From Methylopumilus sp036567085 (GTDB taxonomy: Bacteria > Pseudomonadota > Gammaproteobacteria > Burkholderiales > Methylophilaceae): 5,392 nt of DNA. Every line of letters begins with the position of its first letter. Position 1 is the first letter of the stretch. Shown here one piece after another: positions 1-5,392 of the stretch. Below the pieces are notes generated by a model. It saw nothing but the letters and a program-made list of their open reading frames with translations. It had not been told where the DNA came from and searched no databases. Made by a program: the position numbers and the translations under genes. The stretch lies in contig DATCVG010000058.1 of the NCBI GenBank assembly GCA_036567085.1, positions 1-5,392 on the forward strand. The letters run 5' to 3'.

Positions 1-1
1 G

Positions 2-1186
2 GTTTATGCCAACGCAAAGATTCAGGCAGCGGGGGTGGGGGTAGCTCGATCTTTATTTTTCCCCTCACTAAGAGATACGGTGGCTGTTACAGAGAATCAG
101 ATTCGCAGTCAAACCAGAGGACAAAATAGTTTTAGAAATACCCAAAATCAAATTGTAGCATCATATCTTTTATATGATTTTGGGGGTCGAGATGCTAACT
201 TAGAGAACGCCAATCAACTTTTAAAAGCAGCAAGCGCCACCCAAGATGCAATCGTTCAGAGGGTTTTGCTGAGCGCAGTCAATGCTTTTTACCAAGTGCA
301 TGCAAATAAAGCAATTTTAAAAGCATCCATTGAGTCTGAAAGACTGTTTGAAGAAAGTTTTAAAGCTGCAGAAGCCAAATATATTGCAGGTATTGCAACC
401 CCTGCAGATAAACTTCAAGTCAATACTTCATTTGCCAATGCCACCTTGACTAGACTTACTAATGAAGGGTTGCTTAGAATTGCTTATGGAAATTTAGCCA
501 CTATCATGGGGGTCTCACCTGGAACACCTATTGAAATTATTGATAATGATATTGATGTTATACCCGAATTTATTGATCAGGATATTCAAGCATTGATTGA
601 ACAGGCCATAATCCAGAGACCTGATTTAATTGCAACGGAGTCAGAGCTCAAGGCATCAGTGGCTAAAATTGAATCAGTCAAAGCAGAGGCAAAACCTAAA
701 GTGAAAATTGAAGCATCTAATCAATATGATAGTGAGACAATTTTTCTGAGGGATATAAATTCTTCACAGGTTGGTATATCGGTCACTATTCCTTTTTTTG
801 AGGGGTATAAACCAAGTTATCTGATTCGATCCGCAGAAGCGACTGCAGAACTTAAAGCATCAAAACGAGACCAATTGAGACTACAAGTTTCTCTCGATGT
901 ATGGACAGCCTATCAAAATCTTAAAACAGCCAATGAATCGATTAAGGCTTCTCAAGTCCTATTGACTAGCGCTGAAGAGTCCTCTCATGTCGCCCTAGGG
1001 CGATATAAAGAGGGCGTTGGTAATATTATTGATACACTCAATGCTCAAAGTGCACTTGCAAGTGCTAAGCAACAAAAAATTCAGTCTATTTTAAATTGGA
1101 ATATTGCGCGTACAACGCTTGCTCAATCTATAGGTGTCCTTGATAATGCAATGATCCAAAAATTACCCGAGGCAAAGCGAAATTAG
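2..1186 (+). CDS. TolC-family outer membrane efflux protein (5'-truncated by the window edge)
   Basis: Outer-membrane channel subunit of a tripartite efflux system: a trimeric beta-barrel with a long periplasmic alpha-barrel through which the substrate leaves the cell. The frame is open to the left edge. A GTG at 35 is the first possible start, but the 11 codons before it (VYANAKIQAAG) already read as the usual helix of this family, so the true start lies upstream and only 394 residues are visible. The family usually has about 430-500, so the signal peptide and some N-terminal residues are missing. The internal duplication typical of the family can be seen: YDFGGRDANLENA with YIAGIATPADKLQVN (visible residues about 58-142) mirrors PFFEGYKPSYLIRSAE with YKEGVGNIIDTLNAQ (about 264-350). 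RPDL at 206-209 opens the second repeat. The stop at 1184-1186 lies 3 bases before the adaptor gene, so the two are co-transcribed. The family assignment is firm; the particular subtype is not. Confidence 0.93.
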   Translation, partial: VYANAKIQAAGVGVARSLFFPSLRDTVAVTENQIRSQTRGQNSFRNTQNQIVASYLLYDFGGRDANLENANQLLKAASATQDAIVQRVLLSAVNAFYQVHANKAILKASIESERLFEESFKAAEAKYIAGIATPADKLQVNTSFANATLTRLTNEGLLRIAYGNLATIMGVSPGTPIEIIDNDIDVIPEFIDQDIQALIEQAIIQRPDLIATESELKASVAKIESVKAEAKPKVKIEASNQYDSETIFLRDINSSQVGISVTIPFFEGYKPSYLIRSAEATAELKASKRDQLRLQVSLDVWTAYQNLKTANESIKASQVLLTSAEESSHVALGRYKEGVGNIIDTLNAQSALASAKQQKIQSILNWNIARTTLAQSIGVLDNAMIQKLPEAKRN

Positions 1187-1189
1187 ATT

Positions 1190-2386
1190 ATGAAAAGAAT
1201 TATTCATCATTTGATTAATATTGCCTTAATTCTCGCATTTATCTTTGGAGCAACTTATGTTTATAAGTTGTCCAATAAAAAGAAGCCCGAAGATTTATAT
1301 CGACTAGAAAGAGTGACATTAGGAGATATTGAACAAAATGTGACAGCCAATGGCACGATCAATCCTGTTGCTATGGTGAACGTTGGCACGCAAGTTTCAG
1401 GACTTGTAAAAAATATATATGCAGATTTTAACGATCAGGTAAAAGAAGGCCAGATACTTTTGGAGCTAGAAGATAATTTATTTAAAGCCCAAATTGATCA
1501 GTCCAGAGGCAATGTAAAAAATTGTGAGGCATCCTTCGAGCTCGCGAAGGCAAATGAGGCAAGAATGCGCGCATTATTTGAAAAGGAATATGTTTCAAAA
1601 CAAGAGCTCGATCAAGCGGTACAAGCCCTAAAATCATCAGAGGCACTTCTAATGTCCGCCAAGGCAAAATTAAGTCTTGATCAAACAAATTATGGATATT
1701 CCATCATTAAATCACCAGTATCAGGCATCGTGATTGATCGTGTGGTAGATGTTGGTCAAACTGTCGCTGCAAGTTTACAAACACCTATTTTATTTAAAAT
1801 TGCGAAGGATCTATCTAAAATGGAAATTGATACGAGCTTTGCAGAAGCTGATATTGCAAAAATTCAAGTCGGGCAATCGGTTAAATTTTCTGTAGATGCA
1901 TACCCTAATCGTACTTTTGAGGGAACGGTAAAACAAATCCGTTTAAATCCAGTCAATACAGCAAATGTTGTCACTTATAACATTGTAATTTTAGTAGAAA
2001 ATCAAGAAGGATTATTACTTCCCGGTATGACTGCATATGTGGCTATTAATTTTGCTCGTCATGAAAAAGTCCTTTTAGTCCCGAATGCTGCGCTGAGGTA
2101 CCAACCAAAAAATGAAAATCTTAGTCTTATAGCCAAAAAAAATGAGGCTTTTCGAATTGAAGATAAACAAAAGAAGGAAGGTTATGGAGTAGGAAAAATT
2201 TATATGCTTCGAGACAATCAACCCTTGATGGTAAGAGTTACCACAGGTATTACCAATGGAAAACTGACTGAAGTTATAAGTTCTGAGATTAAAGAGAATG
2301 ATCTTATAATTTCAGGAGATCTTATGAACGATCAGAAATCACGTTCAGGAGCTCAAGGGCCAAGCCGACCACCTCGCGTATTTTAA
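1190..2386 (+). CDS. macA: MacA-type periplasmic adaptor (HlyD/membrane fusion protein family)
   Basis: Periplasmic adaptor that joins the inner-membrane ABC transporter to the outer-membrane channel and, in characterised MacA, stimulates the ATPase. It has 398 residues (E. coli MacA has 371). Order of parts: an N-terminal signal anchor (about 8-26, after MKRIIHH); first half of the lipoyl domain (about 65-95, VGTQVSGLVKNIYADFNDQV); a helical hairpin (about 97-165, rich in K, E, A and Q); second lipoyl half (about 172-205, IIKSPVSGIVIDRVVDVGQT); beta-barrel (about 210-288, ending LLPGMTAYVAI); and a membrane-proximal domain (about 291-378). Residues about 303-335 form a charged insertion within the membrane-proximal domain, and the tail (381-398) is Ser/Arg/Pro-rich; many MacA-like proteins have comparable low-complexity stretches. 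The ATG at 1190 is chosen because the anchor follows at once. No good Shine-Dalgarno precedes it, only GAGG at 1169-1172, too far away. Translation probably depends on coupling to the channel gene. The macA name rests on similarity and on the neighbouring ABC genes. Confidence 0.92.
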   Translation: MKRIIHHLINIALILAFIFGATYVYKLSNKKKPEDLYRLERVTLGDIEQNVTANGTINPVAMVNVGTQVSGLVKNIYADFNDQVKEGQILLELEDNLFKAQIDQSRGNVKNCEASFELAKANEARMRALFEKEYVSKQELDQAVQALKSSEALLMSAKAKLSLDQTNYGYSIIKSPVSGIVIDRVVDVGQTVAASLQTPILFKIAKDLSKMEIDTSFAEADIAKIQVGQSVKFSVDAYPNRTFEGTVKQIRLNPVNTANVVTYNIVILVENQEGLLLPGMTAYVAINFARHEKVLLVPNAALRYQPKNENLSLIAKKNEAFRIEDKQKKEGYGVGKIYMLRDNQPLMVRVTTGITNGKLTEVISSEIKENDLIISGDLMNDQKSRSGAQGPSRPPRVF

Positions 2387-2391
2387 TGATG
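2384..2391 (+). promoter_or_regulatory. Stop/start overlap TAATGATG coupling adaptor and ATPase genes
   Basis: The adaptor stop TAA (2384-2386) shares its last A with an ATG (2386-2388), which is followed directly by a second in-frame ATG (2389-2391). Upstream there is no purine-rich Shine-Dalgarno at normal spacing; the region is ACCACCTCGCGTATTT. Initiation is therefore likely to depend on ribosomes ending the adaptor gene. Either ATG could be the true start, changing the protein by one residue. Confidence 0.6.
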
Positions 2392-3096
2392 GCTCAACCC
2401 ATAATAAAAATTAAGGGGCTCTATAAAGATTATCAAACTATAGCCGGCAGTTTTCCCGTTTTAAAAAATGTTAACCTCACGATTAATGAGGGCGAGTATG
2501 TTGCGATTATGGGGCCCTCGGGATCTGGTAAATCGACATTCATGAATATCTTAGGTTGTCTTGATCGTCCAACAACTGGCTCTTATTTTTTAGACAGCCA
2601 AGATGTGAATCAATTAAATAATAATGAACTTGCAACACTCAGAAATAAAACAATTGGTTTTGTATTTCAAGGATTTAATTTATTGGCTAGATCTTCGCTT
2701 GTGGATAATGTGGCATTACCTCTAGTGTATGCCAAAGATCAAAAAGATTTAAGAATTAAAATTGCAAAAAATATTTTAGAACGCATGGGCCTAGGACAAT
2801 ATTTTGAATCCAAACCAAATCAAATCTCCGGGGGGCAGCAACAGCGAGTAGCTATTGCTCGTGCACTAGTGAATCAGCCTAAAGTCATATTAGCAGATGA
2901 GCCTACAGGTAATCTTGATAGTAAAACAAGCGATGAAATTATGAAAATCTTTGATGAACTGAATCAGATTGGCAATACGATTATTCTCGTCACTCATGAA
3001 AATGATATTGCAGATCATGCATCAAGACAGATACGTTTTTTAGATGGCATGATTTTAGAGGATCATAAGACTAAAAAATCCAAGGTGACAAAGTAA
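2386..3096 (+). CDS. MacB-type ABC transporter ATP-binding protein (stand-alone ATPase half)
   Basis: Cytoplasmic ATPase that powers the exporter, of the MacB/LolD/FtsE group. It has 236 residues, the usual size of a free-standing nucleotide-binding domain of this group. All catalytic motifs are present: Walker A GPSGSGKST (43-51), Q-loop Q95 in FVFQGFNLL, signature ISGGQQQR (147-154), Walker B VILADEP (167-173) with catalytic Glu172, D-loop NLDSKT (176-181) and switch His204 in LVTHE. The signature begins with Ile instead of the common Leu, a conservative change. FVFQGFNLL and DEPTGNLDS are typical of this group. No membrane segment follows, so MacB is split here, unlike the fused E. coli protein of about 648 residues. 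The gene overlaps the adaptor by one base and the permease gene by one base, which identifies its partners. LolD alone is a possible alternative, but the adjoining adaptor and channel genes favour a MacB-type role. Confidence 0.93.
   Translation: MMAQPIIKIKGLYKDYQTIAGSFPVLKNVNLTINEGEYVAIMGPSGSGKSTFMNILGCLDRPTTGSYFLDSQDVNQLNNNELATLRNKTIGFVFQGFNLLARSSLVDNVALPLVYAKDQKDLRIKIAKNILERMGLGQYFESKPNQISGGQQQRVAIARALVNQPKVILADEPTGNLDSKTSDEIMKIFDELNQIGNTIILVTHENDIADHASRQIRFLDGMILEDHKTKKSKVTK
3082..3088 (+). promoter_or_regulatory. Ribosome binding site of the permease gene, inside the ATPase gene end
   Basis: AAGGTGA at 3082-3088 matches a Shine-Dalgarno sequence with a 7-base gap to the ATG at 3096. It lies in the last codons of the ATPase gene, whose TAA (3094-3096) overlaps the ATG as TAATG. 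It supports the start at 3096 and is the only clear ribosome binding site among the operon junctions seen here. Confidence 0.65.
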
Positions 3097-4316
3097 TGTT
3101 CTTTTCAATGTTAAGTGAAGCCTGGTATTCGATGGGCGCTAATCGCCTAAGAACTTTTCTCACCATGTTAGGTATGGTCATCGGAGTTGGCGCAGTCATT
3201 CTCATGATGGCGATTGGTGAAGGTGCACAGCAATCTATTAAAAGATCTATTGACTCTATGGGAACAAATTTAATTGTAATTCTATCTGGCTCCTCAAGTA
3301 CTTCAGGATCAAGAAGTGGCTCTGGAAATTCATCAGCACTGAGTATAGGAGATGCTAATGCAATTAAAGATTTACAAGATATTGAAATGATTGCGCCTAT
3401 CAGCACTGGTAACGCTCAAGTAATTTTTGCAGGTAATAATTGGAATACCTCTATTATTGGTACTACACCTTCTTATTTTTCAATTCGAAGTTGGTATACA
3501 GAAGGGGGAGAGATATTTAGTGATGACGATATTAGATCTGCAAGTCGTGTTGCATTAATTGGTAAAACAGTCGCTGAAAATTTATTTGGTGAAGTTGATC
3601 CTGTAGGCCAAACGATTCGCGTACAAAAAAATCCTTTCACCATTGTAGGATTACTTGAAAATAAGGGGCAAAGCTTTGATGGTCGAGATCAAGATGATGT
3701 GATAATTGTTCCCATCACCACGGCCCAAAGAAAGTTATTAGGCAATCAAATTCCCGGCAGTGTTCGAATGATTATGGCGCAAACAAAATCAGAGAAATAT
3801 ATGAGTCTAGTTGAAGACACAATTATTGATCTTCTAAGGCAGCGTCATAATATTCGTGAAAATATAGAAAATGATTTTTCGGTAAGAAATTTAACTGCTA
3901 TGGCTAAAACTGCAAGCGAAACAACTAAGACTATGTCGATCCTTTTAGGAGCTATTGCATCTATATCACTTTTAGTCGGTGGTATAGGTATCATGAATAT
4001 TATGCTCGTATCGGTGACTGAAAGAACTCGTGAGATTGGTATTCGTATGGCAATTGGTGCCCGGGAGCAAGATATTCTCCTTCAATTTCTTTTAGAAGCA
4101 TGTGTGATTTCTATTGTAGGGTGCGTAATTGGTGTTTTATTAGGATTAGGGGCTGCATTGCTCGTCAAGAAAATCGTGGGTACAGAAATTGTTATTTCAA
4201 TACAATCGATTGTATTGGCATTTTCAGTTGCAGCGAGTGTAGGCGTATTTTTTGGATATTATCCAGCAAGTAAAGCTGCCAAGCTTCATCCAATAGATGC
4301 CCTAAGGTATCAATAA
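3096..4316 (+). CDS. MacB-type ABC transporter permease (FtsX fold, MacB periplasmic core domain)
   Basis: Inner-membrane subunit that pairs with the ATPase encoded just upstream; in MacB it transmits ATP-driven motion to the periplasm. It has 406 residues with the four-helix type VII layout: TM1 about 21-42 (after GANRLRTFLTMLG), a large periplasmic domain about 43-278, TM2 about 281-305, TM3 about 333-357 and TM4 about 367-389. The cytoplasmic loop after TM2 has the family motif ERTREIGIRMAIGA (309-322), and the C terminus ends with the usual YYPASKAAKLHPIDALRYQ. The periplasmic domain contains the MacB core, including VALIGKTVAENLFG (152-165) and DPVGQTIRV (168-176), and a Ser/Gly-rich loop at 64-80. 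The start is supported by AAGGTGA at 3082-3088 and by the TAATG overlap. This is a complete half transporter that should dimerise. A LolC/E-like role is possible, but the adaptor and channel genes in the operon argue for MacB-type efflux. The substrate is unknown. Confidence 0.94.
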   Translation: MFFSMLSEAWYSMGANRLRTFLTMLGMVIGVGAVILMMAIGEGAQQSIKRSIDSMGTNLIVILSGSSSTSGSRSGSGNSSALSIGDANAIKDLQDIEMIAPISTGNAQVIFAGNNWNTSIIGTTPSYFSIRSWYTEGGEIFSDDDIRSASRVALIGKTVAENLFGEVDPVGQTIRVQKNPFTIVGLLENKGQSFDGRDQDDVIIVPITTAQRKLLGNQIPGSVRMIMAQTKSEKYMSLVEDTIIDLLRQRHNIRENIENDFSVRNLTAMAKTASETTKTMSILLGAIASISLLVGGIGIMNIMLVSVTERTREIGIRMAIGAREQDILLQFLLEACVISIVGCVIGVLLGLGAALLVKKIVGTEIVISIQSIVLAFSVAASVGVFFGYYPASKAAKLHPIDALRYQ

Positions 4317-4325
4317 ATATTTATT
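4312..4325. repeat. Perfect AT-only palindrome spanning the two convergent stop codons
   Basis: AATAAATATTTATT (7 + 7 bases, no loop) covers the permease stop (4314-4316) and the reverse-strand DUF3293 stop (4321-4323). It could in principle act as a bidirectional 3' end signal. However, it lacks GC pairs, loop bases and a following T-run, so it is a poor intrinsic terminator and may simply reflect two TAA stops facing each other in AT-rich DNA. Confidence 0.35.
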
Positions 4326-4746
4326 TGAGAAGAAGTAATTCTGGAATACTGTTTTCAGGAATCCAGACAATCGCATTTTGGCCAAATTCCTTTCCTAATC
4401 GAATCGCTTCTGTTTGATCAATCTCAAAAACCAAAAAACTCTCTTCGCCTGATTTTTCACTTTCATCGCATTTCCCTTCGCCATGAAGGTAACAAAGATG
4501 AAGCCCTTTAATTTTTTTCTCGAGCTGTTGATTGCGTTTTTTATTTTCTTGATTTGAGAGTTCAATACTTGCAGGGTTGAAGGCTGTGATAAATGTAGCT
4601 ATCTTCTTAGAAGAAGTTTTATACATCTTATGAAGTTCAGGACTGTAGTGGCCTATCCTTAAAATAAAGCTCGGTGATCCATAGACATGATAGCGAGCTA
4701 GCTTGTATGACGCTAGAAGTTCATTGCTGATAGATGTGTTAGTCAT
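4321..4746 (-). CDS. DUF3293 family protein of unknown function
   Basis: Small soluble protein of 141 residues, with no signal peptide or membrane segment, so probably cytoplasmic. It is recognised by the conserved pattern of the DUF3293 family: YGSPSFILRIG (22-32), FITAFNPAS (52-60), the Ser-Asn-Gln-Glu-Asn stretch (64-68), HGEGK (88-92), EESFLVFEID (101-110) and FGQNAIVWI (121-129). The length fits the family. No function is established that I know of, and none is proposed here. Cys85 and Cys93 flank the GEG motif; a role for them is not known. The ATG at 4746 is the first in-frame ATG and leaves about 20 residues before the first conserved motif, as expected. No Shine-Dalgarno is seen before it. 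The gene converges on the efflux operon, with only 4 bases between the stops, and is separated by 147 bases from the cytochrome gene upstream, so it is probably transcribed alone. Confidence 0.85.
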   Translation of the reverse strand: MTNTSISNELLASYKLARYHVYGSPSFILRIGHYSPELHKMYKTSSKKIATFITAFNPASIELSNQENKKRNQQLEKKIKGLHLCYLHGEGKCDESEKSGEESFLVFEIDQTEAIRLGKEFGQNAIVWIPENSIPELLLLK

Positions 4747-4893
4747 GAGATCAATGCTGAAAAGAAAGTTACATTATTAATTTTTTTTGAGAGTTACGAT
4801 AATCCTTTCGAACATTGATCAAAAAGATGAAGATGCGGTTCACAAACTATAAAAACTATTTAATCACTCAGTGGTATAACAAATTTTAAAGGC
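4747..4893. other. AT-rich spacer between the two reverse-strand genes
   Basis: A 147-base spacer that should hold the end of the cytochrome transcript and the promoter of the DUF3293 gene. A reverse-strand AATAAT (4773-4778) could be a -10 element about 27 bases before the DUF3293 start, but no matching -35 is seen at normal spacing. A run of eight T (4781-4788, A on the coding strand) lies just upstream. No GC-rich hairpin followed by T-run is present to terminate the cytochrome gene. Confidence 0.4.
4749..4820. repeat. 8-bp inverted repeat GATCAATG / CATTGATC before the DUF3293 gene
   Basis: GATCAATG (4749-4756) and CATTGATC (4813-4820) are exact inverted copies separated by 56 bases. The left arm lies within 10 bases of the DUF3293 start codon, and the right arm is part of a perfect TTGATCAA palindrome (4815-4822). 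It could be a pair of protein-binding half-sites or a long-range RNA stem over the initiation region. An 8-bp match in a spacer of this size can easily arise by chance. Confidence 0.35.
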
Positions 4894-5391
4894 TTACTTA
4901 AACATCATACGTTTCAGAGTGCCATCTTTATTGATGAATGTATGTTTGAGGACAGCAAGGATATGAAGTCCCAATAAGACAAGAAGAATAATACCGATAA
5001 TTTCATGAGCATTTTTAAAGAAATCTCTCATAGCATCATCTCCCAAACCTTGAACTAATGGAATACCAAACCATTTAATGCCATATTTACTATAGAGCGC
5101 CATCGCTGCACCTGATACGGGTAACAAAATCATAATAAGGTATAAAGCATGATGTGTGGCATGCGCTAATTTTTTCTCCCAAGCTTTCAACGTTTTAATA
5201 AGGGCTGGTGCTGGATGTGTCAATCTCCAGAAAACTCTAAATGCAATAAGGCCTAAGATTGTGATACCAAGTGATTTATGAAGATTAAAGTAAAAGGTGC
5301 GAGGAGAAACTTCCTCATTTAATTGCCATGTATAAATACCTAAATCAAACAAATCATAGCTTGAAGCTTTAGCAGCTTCTTTGGGTAAGTC
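4894..5391 (-). CDS. Cytochrome b561 family membrane protein (5'-truncated by the window edge)
   Basis: Inner-membrane b-type cytochrome of the bacterial CybB/b561 family, four-helix proteins that bind two hemes and pass electrons to or from quinone. The frame is open to the right edge. The first internal start-like codon is a TTG at 5352, but 13 further residues (DLPKEAAKASSYD) match the family's segment after helix 1, so the start and helix 1, with its heme histidine, lie outside the window. The visible 165 residues carry NLHKSLG with His38 followed by helix 2 (about 40-57, ending FWRLTHP), helix 3 (about 80-99, HHALYLIMILLPVSG) and helix 4 (about 128-148, HEIIGIILLVLLGLH) with His129 and His143, then KHTFINKDGTLKRMM, the usual C terminus. 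The family is typically about 175-190 residues. About 26 residues lie between DLPK and the RTFYFNLHKS motif, where family members I recall have only a few. The gene is probably not co-transcribed with the efflux operon, which runs the opposite way. Confidence 0.9.
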   Translation of the reverse strand, partial: DLPKEAAKASSYDLFDLGIYTWQLNEEVSPRTFYFNLHKSLGITILGLIAFRVFWRLTHPAPALIKTLKAWEKKLAHATHHALYLIMILLPVSGAAMALYSKYGIKWFGIPLVQGLGDDAMRDFFKNAHEIIGIILLVLLGLHILAVLKHTFINKDGTLKRMMFK

Positions 5392-5392
5392 A

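Noticed and set aside
35..37. GTG as the start of the channel protein
   Set aside because: The in-frame codons before it continue the family's conserved helix and no stop lies between them and the window edge, so the gene starts outside the window.
1482..1688. Reverse-strand open frame of 68 codons
   Set aside because: Lies wholly inside the adaptor gene on the opposite strand, resembles no family I recognise, and the forward frame has clear domain motifs.
3285..3338. Ser/Gly-rich stretch in the permease as a possible insertion or repeat
   Set aside because: Comparable flexible loops occur in the same place in MacB-type periplasmic domains, and the DNA is not a tandem repeat.
3071..3406. 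Reverse-strand open frame of 111 codons
   Set aside because: Opposite strand of the ATPase end and permease start, both strongly supported by motifs; composition looks like an antisense shadow.
4341..4366. CTGGA / TCCAG hairpin as a terminator for the efflux operon
   Set aside because: Only 5 pairs with a 16-base loop, no T-run after it, and it lies in the conserved C-terminal coding part of the DUF3293 gene.
4781..4788. Run of eight T as part of an intrinsic terminator
   Set aside because: No stable hairpin precedes it on the forward strand, and no forward-strand gene ends nearby; on the reverse strand it is an A-run.
5350..5352. TTG as the start of the b561 cytochrome
   Set aside because: Starting there would remove helix 1 and its heme ligand; the upstream frame is open and begins with DLPK, typical of the segment after helix 1.

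Overview
The window looks like an ordinary stretch of an AT-rich Gram-negative bacterial chromosome. An outer-membrane efflux protein, a periplasmic adaptor and a b561-type cytochrome point to a diderm bacterium. The DUF3293 protein and the b561 cytochrome both resemble proteobacterial forms. Low GC (high-30s percent, by eye) and tight packing would suit a small-genome, free-living betaproteobacterium, for example a Methylophilaceae-like lineage. That placement is inference only; no rRNA or marker gene is present.

Positions 2-4316 (+ strand) hold one compact operon for a tripartite MacAB-TolC-type ABC exporter: a TolC-family outer-membrane channel (5' end outside the window), a MacA-type HlyD-family adaptor, a MacB-type ATPase and a MacB-type FtsX-fold permease. 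The gaps are 3 bases, then two TAATG stop/start overlaps, so the four products are very probably co-translated. Together they would form an envelope-spanning machine. The ATPase and permease would drive a mechanotransmission cycle that expels a periplasmic substrate through the adaptor tunnel and the TolC channel. MacB is a single fused polypeptide in E. coli; here its ATPase and membrane halves are separate genes. The substrate cannot be read from the sequence. No promoter or regulator of the operon is in the window.

Positions 4321-5391 (- strand) hold two genes converging on the operon. The nearer encodes a small DUF3293-family protein of unknown function, and its stop codon lies 4 bases from the permease stop. 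Upstream of it is a 147-base AT-rich spacer carrying an 8-bp inverted repeat, then a 5'-truncated cytochrome b561-family membrane protein that runs off the right edge. The cytochrome has an unusually long segment before its first visible heme-ligand-type histidine.

I found no mobile element, CRISPR array, RNA gene or convincing intrinsic terminator. I do not see a clearly new biological system. The points most worth checking are the split MacB arrangement, the expanded b561 loop and the near-touching convergent 3' ends.
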